A stretch of 64,000 nucleotides of DNA from Actinophytocola sp050699935. Its GTDB lineage: Bacteria; Actinomycetota; Actinomycetes; Mycobacteriales; Pseudonocardiaceae. The notes below the pieces were generated by a model. That model worked only from the letters and a program-made list of their open reading frames with translations, did not search any database and was not told the origin of the DNA. Below are positions 43,205 through 51,160 of the stretch, piece by piece. The stretch spans positions 24,131 to 88,130 of the forward strand of contig NZ_JBOHGB010000011.1 of the NCBI RefSeq assembly GCF_050699935.1, given 5' to 3'. A program made the translations under genes and the position numbers. Position 1 is the first letter of the stretch; each line of letters starts with the position of its first letter.

Positions 43205-44020
43205 GTGACTCGAACGCCAATCTTGTCACTGAAAGGTGTGTCGTTCGCCTTTCCTCAAGGTGATTCCGTTCTACAAGACCTGTCGCTGAATGTTTCACCG
43301 GGTGAGTTCGTGTCAATTCTCGGGCCGAGCGGCTGCGGGAAGTCAACACTCCTCAACCTCGCAGCCGGCCTGCTGTCGCCGATCTTCGGAGAGGTTCACT
43401 TCGGCGGCCGCCGGCTGGCCGGAGTCAACACGGCGGTTGGATACATGACCCAGGATGACACGCTCCTGCCGTGGCGGACGACCTGGCAGAACGTGGCTCT
43501 GCCCTTGCTCATCAGGCGGCGCACGCACGACGACAGGATGAGCCGAGACGAGATCAAGGCCAAGGTCGCGGAACTGTTACGACTCATGCGCCTCGAGGAC
43601 AGCGCAAAGAAGTTTCCCGCCCAACTCTCGGGCGGCATGAAACGTCGAGCTCTGTTGGCGCGGAGCCTGGTCGCGTCGCCGAAGATGCTTCTCATGGACG
43701 AGCCCTTCGCGGCTCTGGATGCCCAACTCGCCGCTCAGCTGCAGGGTGAGTTGCGGAGAACCGTGGAGGCCATCGGCCAAACCGTCCTGTTCGTCACCCA
43801 CGACATCTCGGAAAGCGTCCTCGTCTCCGATCGCGTCGTCGTGCTCGGCGTACCGGATGGACGCGTTGTCGGGGACGTTCCCGTTCCCCTGGGGACGGGA
43901 CGGGACATGAGTGCCCTGCGTGGGACCAGCGAGTATGTCGCAATAGACGCCGAGTTACGTGAATTGCTCCTACATGCCAGCGCGCCGGACGATTCCGGAG
44001 TTCGGGTGGGTGAACCGTGA
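43205..44020 (+). CDS. ABC transporter ATP-binding protein (SsuB/TauB type)
   Basis: A 271-residue nucleotide-binding subunit. I take GTG 43205, five bases after GGAGG, since an in-frame GTG at 43193 lies inside that site. Walker A ILGPSGCGKSTLLNLAAGL, Q-loop MTQDDTLLPWRTTWQNV, signature LSGGMKRRALLARSLVASP, Walker B LLMDEPFAALDAQ and H-loop VLFVTHDISESV are complete. Overlaps the permease gene by 4 bp. Confidence 0.93.
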   Translation: MTRTPILSLKGVSFAFPQGDSVLQDLSLNVSPGEFVSILGPSGCGKSTLLNLAAGLLSPIFGEVHFGGRRLAGVNTAVGYMTQDDTLLPWRTTWQNVALPLLIRRRTHDDRMSRDEIKAKVAELLRLMRLEDSAKKFPAQLSGGMKRRALLARSLVASPKMLLMDEPFAALDAQLAAQLQGELRRTVEAIGQTVLFVTHDISESVLVSDRVVVLGVPDGRVVGDVPVPLGTGRDMSALRGTSEYVAIDAELRELLLHASAPDDSGVRVGEP

Positions 44021-44970
44021 GGAACCAGGACGAGGCGATCGGGCGCACCAGCACGGACAAAGCCGTTGCGCCACCGAAGAGCTCCTCGGACCAGCCGGTC
44101 GCCGGGGAGGGATCGGGCAGTTCTCGGCCGACCGTGTCAGCCACGGGCCAAGCCAACAAGAAGCGGGGATCGGGCACATCGTCTGGACGCCTCAAGTACG
44201 CCATCATCAGGCTTGCCGTGCTGCTGGCTTTCCTGTCGCTCTGGGAGTTCTCGTCGGGTCGGTGGGTCGACGAGATTCTTGTCAGCAAGCCGTCGGCAGT
44301 ATACGAGCGACTTTCCGACTGGATAACCGATGGTAGCTTGTTCTACCACGGAGTGGTGACGTTGCGTGTCGCGGGACTCGGCTTCCTGGTCGGCACCGGT
44401 ATAGCCCTGCTCGTAGCGTTGATTCTCGGTCGAGTCAAACCGCTTGGCCGAGTCCTGCAACCGTTCATCACCGCGGCATACAGCCTCCCACGCTTGGCGG
44501 TCGCGCCGCTGCTCATACTCTGGTTCGGCATCGGTGACGAGTTCAAGGTCGTGCTGACCGCGGTCCTGGTCTTCTTTCTGATGTTCTCGACTGTCTACAC
44601 CGGCGTGCAGGCCGTCGACAGCCGACTTATCAACGCCGTCAAGATCATGGGTGCCGGACGCCTGCACATATTCCGATATGTCATACTCCCTTCCGCTTTG
44701 TCGTGGATCGCGACGGGACTTACCATCTGCATTCCCTATTCGCTCGTGGGCGCGGTCGTCGGAGAGATTCTGGCGGCGAACCGCGGCCTCGGATTCCTGG
44801 TCTCCCGCAGCGCTGCCCAGTTCAACACGTCGGGAACGTTCGCCACGCTGTCGGTCCTGGTCGCTGTCGGTTACATCGCCAATGCGTTCGCCGGAGCGAC
44901 CACGAGGAGAGCTCTTCGCTGGCAAGAGGCCGGCGCTCGTGAGGCGAACGCGGCGAGGGTGGCCCAGTGA
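44017..44970 (+). CDS. ABC transporter permease (SsuC/TauC type)
   Basis: A 317-residue permease with six to seven membrane segments after a long polar N terminus of about 60 residues rich in Ser/Gly/Lys. The EAA-type loop reads INAVKIMGAGRLHIFRYVIL and PSALSWIATGLTICIPYSLV. Start GTG 44017 overlaps the ATPase stop. It completes the importer. Confidence 0.9.
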   Translation: MRNQDEAIGRTSTDKAVAPPKSSSDQPVAGEGSGSSRPTVSATGQANKKRGSGTSSGRLKYAIIRLAVLLAFLSLWEFSSGRWVDEILVSKPSAVYERLSDWITDGSLFYHGVVTLRVAGLGFLVGTGIALLVALILGRVKPLGRVLQPFITAAYSLPRLAVAPLLILWFGIGDEFKVVLTAVLVFFLMFSTVYTGVQAVDSRLINAVKIMGAGRLHIFRYVILPSALSWIATGLTICIPYSLVGAVVGEILAANRGLGFLVSRSAAQFNTSGTFATLSVLVAVGYIANAFAGATTRRALRWQEAGAREANAARVAQ

Positions 44971-45031
44971 CCACGCTCGAGTTCTGCATCAAGTAGTCCG
45001 ACTCCAACACACAACCACGGGTGGTTTCTCT

Positions 45032-45835
45032 ATGAGTGGCGCAACACGGCTCTGGACCAAACTCGAGCAGAAGAAGACGGCGACGAGCACCATCTCCCTC
45101 TCACCGGGTAGCGCATTGATGGTGACACTTGCCGAGGCCGGATTCGACTGCACGGTCGTCGACCTTATGTTCACCGAGACGACCTGGCGGGACGCCGCGG
45201 ACATGGTGCGCGCCGGCCGGGAGCGCGGCATGACGATGTTGATCAGAGTCCAGGCCGAGCCCTGGGCGGTGCAGCGAAACGGGCAGATCATCGTCGACGC
45301 CGGCCGCGCGCTCAGCATCGGCGCCGAGGGAGTGGTCTTCTCGGTGAGCGATCGCTGGGAGGTCGAGGGAGTACTCAAGGTTGCCGGCGAGTGGCATCGC
45401 AACCTGTCCGCGATTCCGTTCACGAGGGAGACCTTTGATGCTCACGTGAAGAGCCTCGAGGAGTCCACGCTGATGGTCCCGCTGATCGAGAGCCCGGCGA
45501 GTTTCGACAACATGGAAGAAATCGTGAGCACGCCCGGGCTCAAGGTGGTGATGATCGGAACGACCGACACGGCGGTCTCGCTCGGACACGGTGTCAACAG
45601 CGACCACCCCGAGGTGTGGGACATGGTCGACAAGCTCCGCAAGCTCTGCGACAGGTACGGAGTCGCGATGTGGGCGAACACCGCCATGGGGTTCAGCACG
45701 CTTCCCCTGATGACCGATCGTGCGGAGAAGCTGCGCGAGCATGGCGTGGACATCATTCTCTACCAGACGCCCGAGCTGCTGCTCCAGATGGCTGGAAAGC
45801 ATGTCGTCGATGCGTTGGCAAAGGTGAGCGAGTGA
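45032..45835 (+). CDS. HpcH/HpaI-family aldolase/citrate-lyase-like protein
   Basis: A 267-residue class II aldolase-fold protein (pyruvate/oxaloacetate aldolases, macrophomate synthase). Its features are ISLSPGSALMVTLAEAGFDC, VVDLMFTETTWRDAADMVRA, MVPLIESPASFDNMEEIVS (Glu metal ligand) and VVMIGTTDTAVSLGHGVN (Asp). The usual HxE of the family is altered: the VDLMFTETT segment replaces ID.EH. Likely substrate is a hydroxy-acid from the pathway. Confidence 0.8.
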   Translation: MSGATRLWTKLEQKKTATSTISLSPGSALMVTLAEAGFDCTVVDLMFTETTWRDAADMVRAGRERGMTMLIRVQAEPWAVQRNGQIIVDAGRALSIGAEGVVFSVSDRWEVEGVLKVAGEWHRNLSAIPFTRETFDAHVKSLEESTLMVPLIESPASFDNMEEIVSTPGLKVVMIGTTDTAVSLGHGVNSDHPEVWDMVDKLRKLCDRYGVAMWANTAMGFSTLPLMTDRAEKLREHGVDIILYQTPELLLQMAGKHVVDALAKVSE

Positions 45836-45842
45836 CGTTCGC

Positions 45843-46769
45843 ATGAAGGTCGGCCTGTACGGATTCGGCGAAGTCGGCTACCACCTCGCCCTCCATCGTG
45901 CGCGGTCGGTACCGTGCCTGGCGTACAACCACGGGACGCGGAACTTCCCACCGTACGAACGGACGTTTCGGGATCGCGCGGCGCAGGCCGACGTTCGCCT
46001 CGTCGAATCCGTCGACAGCCTGGTCGACGAGTGCGACCTCATCGTGGTGGCGACGCTGAGCGCCGCCGTCAGCGAGGTCGCCGACACGCTGTCGGCGGCC
46101 TCGCTCGACCGAACCCGACACCTGGTCCTCGATCTCACCAACGCGCCACCCTCGCGCAAACGGGACGCCTCGGCGCGCCTGCCGGACGCGTGCTACGTCG
46201 ACGGTGCTCTGCTTGAGCCGCCCATACTCGCGGGCCGCGACGCGATCACCATCGTATCGGGCGAACGAGCCGAGGAATGCCGGCAACTGGCCGGAGTCGT
46301 GTTGGCCGACTGCACCGTCATCGGTGACCAGGTAGGGATGGCGGCCGCGTACAAGTCGATTCTGCAAATACTGTCGAAGGGCTATCAGGCACTGCAGTGG
46401 GAGGCGGTGCTGGGAGCGGTGGCGACCGGCCTCGACGTCGAGGTGCTCCGACGGCTCCGACTCCGTGCGGGTGCGGAGGCGGAGCTCGCCTTCGGAGTGG
46501 ACGACTACCTGCTCGCTCATTCCGCGAAGCACGCCACGCGCATGAGTGACGATCTGCGTGGTTCCATCGCCAGCCTCACCGAGCTGGGCATGCGATGCCC
46601 GGCCGCCGAAGGCGCGGTCGTCGGTCTTGAGCACGTCGCGGCCCTCGGGCTGGACGCCACGTTTGGCGACGACGGTGGACTGCGCCACGATGAGTTGCGC
46701 GAGCGCCTCCTTGCTTTGCCTGCTACCGCATCCACACACCGAACGGGTACGAAGGAGAGCGCATCATGA
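45843..46769 (+). CDS. 6-phosphogluconate-dehydrogenase-like (beta-hydroxyacid) dehydrogenase, DUF1932
   Basis: A 308-residue NAD(P)-dependent dehydrogenase. The Rossmann start MKVGLYGFGEVGYHLALHR has GxGxxG, and LVLDLTNAPPSRKRDASARL followed by VDGALLEPPILAGRDAITIV resembles the substrate loop. The C-terminal part (YKSILQILSKGYQALQWEAV) is the DUF1932 alpha-helical domain. It is 8 bp after the aldolase and ATGA-coupled to MaoC, and should oxidise a hydroxyacid in the pathway. Confidence 0.8.
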   Translation: MKVGLYGFGEVGYHLALHRARSVPCLAYNHGTRNFPPYERTFRDRAAQADVRLVESVDSLVDECDLIVVATLSAAVSEVADTLSAASLDRTRHLVLDLTNAPPSRKRDASARLPDACYVDGALLEPPILAGRDAITIVSGERAEECRQLAGVVLADCTVIGDQVGMAAAYKSILQILSKGYQALQWEAVLGAVATGLDVEVLRRLRLRAGAEAELAFGVDDYLLAHSAKHATRMSDDLRGSIASLTELGMRCPAAEGAVVGLEHVAALGLDATFGDDGGLRHDELRERLLALPATASTHRTGTKESAS

Positions 46770-47284
46770 CGACGGAGACGCCGACGGAGACACACGCGGA
46801 GACAAACATCGGCCGCGAACCGGAATACGGCGACGCCCCACCGGTCTACTTCGAGGACCTCACCCGTGGTCGTACGTTGGTCTCGCCCGAAATCGACATC
46901 ACCATGGCGCACCTCAAGCTGTTCAACGACCTGACGCTCAACAGCTCGCGCATCCACCGAGAGATCGACCTGGCGAAGAAGGTGGGCTTCACCAACCGTG
47001 TCCTGCCGGGGGCGCTCGTCGTCGGCGTCATGCTGCCGCTGCATGGCGCCATCGCCGAGCAGCGTACGGTCGGCCTGTTGGGACTCAACGACGTGCGGTT
47101 CCTCGTCCCGGTCTACGTGGGCGACCGGCTGCGTCTGGAGAGCACGGTCATCTCGGTACGGGGGACCAGCAAGGCCGACCGGGGGATGGTGACGTTCCAG
47201 GAGCGGATCGTCGGTTCCGAGGGCAGGGATCGGATTCACGCGCAGCGGATCGCGCTGTACCAGCGGCGCAATCCGACCGCATGA
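46766..47284 (+). CDS. MaoC-like dehydratase
   Basis: A 172-residue hot-dog fold hydratase, ATGA-coupled to the previous gene. It opens with a Thr/Glu-rich tail (METPTETHAETN-like), then YFEDLTRGRTLVSPEIDITM and FNDLTLNSSRIHREIDLAKK (hydratase Asp/Asn/His region), followed by RVLPGALVVGVMLPLHGAI and a final basic segment. Likely acts as enoyl-CoA hydratase or C-C hydrolase-type dehydratase. Confidence 0.85.
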   Translation: MTTETPTETHAETNIGREPEYGDAPPVYFEDLTRGRTLVSPEIDITMAHLKLFNDLTLNSSRIHREIDLAKKVGFTNRVLPGALVVGVMLPLHGAIAEQRTVGLLGLNDVRFLVPVYVGDRLRLESTVISVRGTSKADRGMVTFQERIVGSEGRDRIHAQRIALYQRRNPTA

Positions 47285-47303
47285 GTCAGCTTGGGGAGCG
47301 AGC

Positions 47304-48209
47304 GTGAGCGGGCCAACGCGAGATCTGCCCACCGGGATCATCGACACGCATGTGCACACGTCGCCGGACGCGGTCCCTCGTCTCCTGGACGACCTGACCC
47401 TGGCCCGACGGGCGAGGGCGGCCGGTTACCGGGGGCTGGTGCTCAAGAGCCATCACACGATGACGGCAGGGCGTGCCGGTCTGGTTGCCGACCTCACCGG
47501 TCTCGACGTGTTCGGCGGTCTCGCGTTGAACGCGTACTCCAGCGGCGGCCTGAACGCCCCCGCGGTGGCCAGCGCCGCTCGGCTGGGTGCGAAGGTGGTG
47601 TGGCTGCCCACCATCGACTCGTCGAACCACGTTATGCAGGACGTCGGCAACTTCCCCACGCTGCCCGGTGAGGGCGAGCCGCGTCCGACACCAGTCACCA
47701 TTGTGGACGAATCCGGTCAGCTCAACCCGCTCGTCGACCGGGTGCTCGCGGCAATCGCCGAATGTGGACTCACCCTCGCGACCGGGCACTTGTCCGCCGA
47801 GGAGGTCATGCTGGTGGTCGAGCGCGCGAGACGGCGTGGGGTACGCAGAGTGATCGTGACTCATCCTGACATGCCGTTCATCGGGCTCGGCGTCGACGAG
47901 CAACGCGAGTTGGCGGCAGCGGGGGACGTGTGGTTCGAACGGGTGGCGGTGGTGATGTACCCGCCGCTGGACTGGCCGGCATCGTCGGTGGCGGAACGCG
48001 TTCGCGCGGTCGGTGTGGAGTCGACGATCATGGCGACGGACCTCGGGCAGCCGCACAACCCGTGTCCGGTCGAGGGCATGGTCCGGTACGTCGAGGCGAT
48101 GTTGGACTGTGGCCTGTCTCGAGCCGACATCGAGACGATGACGTGTGTCAACCCGGCACGAGCATTGGGTATGGATCCCCTGCGCCAGGAGACTAGGACC
48201 GCTCGATGA
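47304..48209 (+). CDS. DUF6282-like amidohydrolase
   Basis: A 301-residue TIM-barrel metal hydrolase. Start GTG 47304. The N-terminal metal site is IIDTHVHTSPDAVPRLLDD (HxH), then LVLKSHHTMTAGRAGLVADL, TLATGHLSAEEVMLV, RRVIVTHPDMPFIG and the Asp in IMATDLGQPHNPCP. The pattern HVHTSPD and LKSHH is usual for the DUF6282 group, members of which often sit with CoA transferases. Overlaps the next gene by 4 bp. Confidence 0.82.
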   Translation: MSGPTRDLPTGIIDTHVHTSPDAVPRLLDDLTLARRARAAGYRGLVLKSHHTMTAGRAGLVADLTGLDVFGGLALNAYSSGGLNAPAVASAARLGAKVVWLPTIDSSNHVMQDVGNFPTLPGEGEPRPTPVTIVDESGQLNPLVDRVLAAIAECGLTLATGHLSAEEVMLVVERARRRGVRRVIVTHPDMPFIGLGVDEQRELAAAGDVWFERVAVVMYPPLDWPASSVAERVRAVGVESTIMATDLGQPHNPCPVEGMVRYVEAMLDCGLSRADIETMTCVNPARALGMDPLRQETRTAR

Positions 48210-49414
48210 ACAGTACCTCCGCCCCCGCCCCGTTGAAGGATGTCGTCGTGCTGGACATCGGCACGATGTTCGCCGGGCCACTCGTCGCCACGCTGCTCGC
48301 GGACTTCGGTGCGACCGTGATCAAGGTCGAGCCGAGAGGCGGTGACCCGGTCCGGAACATGGGGTGGCGCAAGGACGACGAGTCGATGTGGTGGCTGGTC
48401 GCCGGCCGTAACAAGCGGACGGTCACGCTGAACCTCAAGGCTCCCGAGGGGCCCGACCTGCTGCTCCAGATGGTTCGGCGGGCCGATGTCGTGGTCGAGA
48501 ACATGCGCCCGGGCAAGCTGGAGGCCCTTGGTCTCGGCGTGGACGTGCTGATGCGGGAGCGGCCAGGCCTCGTGGTGGTCAGGACGACCGGGTTCGGCCA
48601 GACCGGGCCGTACTCCTCCCGGGCGGGCTTCGGCACGCTCGCCGAGGCGATGAGTGGCTTCGCCCACATCAATGGGGAGGAGGACGGTCCGCCGATGTTG
48701 CCGCCCTTCGGCCTCGCGGACGGCACGGCCAGCTACCTTGGTGCGTTCGCGGCGATGGTGGCCCTGTGGAACCGGGACCACTCCGATGGCACGACCGGCG
48801 AGGTCGTCGACCTGTCCATCGTGGAGTCGCTCATGTCGTTGCTGGGGCCGCAGGTGCCGGCGTTCGACCAACTCGGTGTGGTCCAGCACCGGACGGGCAA
48901 TCGCATACCGTTCAATTCCCCGCGCAACATGTATCGGGCGAAGGACGGGAAGTGGCTCGCGATCTCTGGGGCTACGAACACGATCGCGCTCCGCGTGCTG
49001 ACCGCCATCGGCCGTTCGGACCTGATCGACGACCCGCGGTTCGCCACGAATGCCGCTCGGCTGGAGAACGCGGACGAGGTCGACGCGCTGATCGCCGAGT
49101 GGATCGCCGAGCGGGACTCGGCGGAGGTGCTCGACGCGTTCGTGAAGGCCGAAGCCGCCATGGGCCCGGTGCTCTCGGTCGAGGACATCATGAACGATCC
49201 CCATTTCCAGGCCAGACAGGTTGTGGTGGACATGCCGCACCCGACGCTGGGAACGGTCAAGGTCCAGGACGTTGTGCCCCGCATGGCAAGTAATCCTGGA
49301 TACCTGCGGTGGGTCGGCCGGCCGCTCGGGGCGGACAACGATTGGTGGTACCGCCAGGAATTGGGTATGTCCGAGGCGGAGTTCATCGAGCTGAAACGGC
49401 GCGAGGTCATCTGA
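48206..49414 (+). CDS. CaiB/BaiF CoA-transferase family III
   Basis: A 402-residue class III CoA transferase. It carries VVVLDIGTMFAGPLVATLLA (start, catalytic-region loop), DFGATVIKVEPRGGDPVRNM, RNKRTVTLNLKAPEGPDLLL, VVRTTGFGQTGPYSSRAGFG (catalytic Asp segment usually present in a VSGFGQ.GP form) and QVVVDMPHPTLGTVKVQDVV. It would activate a carboxylic acid by CoA transfer. ATG 48206 overlaps the upstream stop. Confidence 0.9.
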   Translation: MNSTSAPAPLKDVVVLDIGTMFAGPLVATLLADFGATVIKVEPRGGDPVRNMGWRKDDESMWWLVAGRNKRTVTLNLKAPEGPDLLLQMVRRADVVVENMRPGKLEALGLGVDVLMRERPGLVVVRTTGFGQTGPYSSRAGFGTLAEAMSGFAHINGEEDGPPMLPPFGLADGTASYLGAFAAMVALWNRDHSDGTTGEVVDLSIVESLMSLLGPQVPAFDQLGVVQHRTGNRIPFNSPRNMYRAKDGKWLAISGATNTIALRVLTAIGRSDLIDDPRFATNAARLENADEVDALIAEWIAERDSAEVLDAFVKAEAAMGPVLSVEDIMNDPHFQARQVVVDMPHPTLGTVKVQDVVPRMASNPGYLRWVGRPLGADNDWWYRQELGMSEAEFIELKRREVI

Positions 49415-49433
49415 ACGACGAAGGGCCCAGCAC

Positions 49434-50534
49434 ATGAGCATCGACACGGGCGCGGCGGGGCGTGCGGTACCGCCACTCGACAGCGACGACTGGATCGGTG
49501 TTTCCGATGACCCGGATCAGCTCTACGAGCAGTCCATGCGAGACGGTTGGGGTGATGGCCTGCCGATCGTGCCGTCCACGCCGGAACGCATGAGTCAGTT
49601 CCTCGCTGCCGTGGGGGACATCGTGTTCGATGAGGAGCGACACATGCTCCCCGGCGGCGGGGAGGTCACGCTCGAGCGGCTGGCGGCCAACGCCATCATG
49701 GCCGGATGCCGCGCCGAGTACTTTCCCGTGCTGGTCTTGGCCGTCAAGTGCATGCTGCGCAAGCAGTTCAACCTGTTGAGCGTCCAGACCACGACTCATC
49801 CGGTCGCACCACTGCTCGTCGTGCACGGACCGGTGGCACAGGATCTCGGGATGAATTCCGGAGCCGGCATGTTCGGCCCCGGCAATCGTGCCAACGCGAC
49901 GATCGGCCGCGCGGTGCGGCTGGTGTTGATGAACGTCGGTGGGGCTTATCCGGGTGCGCGGGACAAGGCAACCCAGGGCCAGCCGAGCAAGTATTCGTTC
50001 TGCATCGCGGAGAACACCACGGAGAGCCCGTGGCCGCCCTACTGCGTGGATGAGTTCGGCGCGGACACCGACGCCAGCGCGGTGACGGTGGTGGCGGCCG
50101 AGAATCCGCAGAACGTCAGCGAGCATGTCAGCACTGACGCGGAGGGCGTCCTTCTCACCATCGCGGACGCGGCGACGAAACTGGGCAGCAACCATCCGTA
50201 CCTGATGGGTGCGGAGGTTTTCGTCGTGCTGTCGCCGGAGCATGCGCAGACCGTGGCCGGCGGTGGCTTCAGCCGAAAAGACGTGCAGATGTACCTCTAC
50301 GAGAATGCTCGCATCGAGCTGGCCAGGCTGAAACTGCTCAACCTATGGGGGCTGCACGTGTGGCCGCCGTGGTTAGCTGGGCAGCAACGCGACACGGCGA
50401 TGATGCCCGTGGTGAGCGCACCGGAGATGTTCAAAGTGCTGGTTGGCGGTGGCTCAGGGAAGCACTCCTGCGTGTTGCCGGGCTTCGGCGTGTCCAATGC
50501 CGTCACCGCGCTGCTCGACACGTCGGCTCCGTGA
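49434..50534 (+). CDS. UGSC-partner protein (conserved, function unknown)
   Basis: A 366-residue protein of no known activity. It has a MRDGWGDGLPIVPSTPERMS motif (W-G-D-G-L-P, about residues 36-55), MLPGGGEVTLERLAANAIMA, LLVVHGPVAQDLGMNSGAGM then FGPGNRANATIGRAVRLVLM, and QTVAGGGFSRKDVQMYLYEN. Cys occur in IMAGCRAEYF, VKCMLRK, SFCIAEN, YCVDEF and KHSCVLPG. It ends directly at the start of the selenoprotein gene, so the two subunits are coupled. Its association with UGSC proteins suggests a redox enzyme subunit (inference). Confidence 0.75.
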   Translation: MSIDTGAAGRAVPPLDSDDWIGVSDDPDQLYEQSMRDGWGDGLPIVPSTPERMSQFLAAVGDIVFDEERHMLPGGGEVTLERLAANAIMAGCRAEYFPVLVLAVKCMLRKQFNLLSVQTTTHPVAPLLVVHGPVAQDLGMNSGAGMFGPGNRANATIGRAVRLVLMNVGGAYPGARDKATQGQPSKYSFCIAENTTESPWPPYCVDEFGADTDASAVTVVAAENPQNVSEHVSTDAEGVLLTIADAATKLGSNHPYLMGAEVFVVLSPEHAQTVAGGGFSRKDVQMYLYENARIELARLKLLNLWGLHVWPPWLAGQQRDTAMMPVVSAPEMFKVLVGGGSGKHSCVLPGFGVSNAVTALLDTSAP

Positions 50535-51080
50535 GTGCCTGACGAGGAGGCGATCCTGTTGCGTATATACAACCCCGTCGCGGCGGCGAACGGTGAGCGT
50601 GTTCACGAGCTGGCTACGCTGCCGAGCCGGCGACCGCTCCGGGTTGGCACCCTGGAGAACACCAAACCGAACGCCGGCACCTTGCTGCGACGCGTTGCCG
50701 AAGGGCTCGCCTCGCCGATCGGTACTGTGACTGTCGCGCACGAGCGGAAGGCGAGCGTGGCCGCGCCCGCGGACGGGGCGATCATGGCGCGCCTGCGTGG
50801 CCTCGTAGACATCGGAATAACTGGCACCGGCGATTGAGGTTCGTGTACCTCGTGGAGTTGCCACGACACGGCCACGCTGGAGCGCAATGGTATACCCGCC
50901 ATCATGCTGTGCTCGGAGCCGTTCCGATCGCTCGCGGGAACGGTCGCCTCGTCTCTGGGGCTGCCGTCGATGCGGATCGTCGTGGTCGAGCATCCCATTG
51001 GGACGCTTTCCGACGGCGAGTTGCGGGACCGTGCCGACTCGGCCGTTCGCCAGATTACCGCACTGCTCGAACGAGGCTGA
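50535..51080 (+). CDS. UGSC-family selenoprotein, UGA recoded as selenocysteine
   Basis: The frame opens at GTG 50535 (or TTG 50559, which lies eight bases after GAGGAGG) and has a TGA at 50835-50837. Reading through gives a seamless 181-residue protein: DIGITGTGD, then U, then GSCTSWSCHDTATLERNG, IPAIMLCSEPFRSLAGTVAS, SLGLPSMRIVVVEHPIGTLS and a stop at 51078-51080. UGSC is the naming motif of this (seleno)protein family, and Cys-containing homologues have CGSC. The post-TGA part is as family-like as the first, and the frame does not shift. Conventional gene callers would end at 50837. Selenoproteins of this family are thought to be redox enzymes; function is not established. Confidence 0.88.
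50835..50880 (+). promoter_or_regulatory. Candidate bacterial SECIS element
   Basis: Immediately 3' of the in-frame UGA, TCGTGG (50852-50857) pairs with CCACGA across loop AGTTG, and an outer GTG pairs with CAC with the bulge TACC on the 5' side. The apex starts 18 bases after the UGA, the distance expected for SelB binding, and the loop contains the GU pair seen in bacterial SECIS loops. Folding was done by eye. Confidence 0.6.
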
Positions 51081-51160
51081 GCGCCGACGCGGCGAAGCAG
51101 CGCATGGCCCGGGCCGCGGGGGCTCGAATCTGCCTGCCGACGCCATGAGGAATCACCCAG

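Noticed and set aside
50834..51148. Separate ORF starting after the UGA of the selenoprotein
   Set aside because: It is in a different frame from the family-like sequence; the correct continuation is the zero-frame read-through from 50535.
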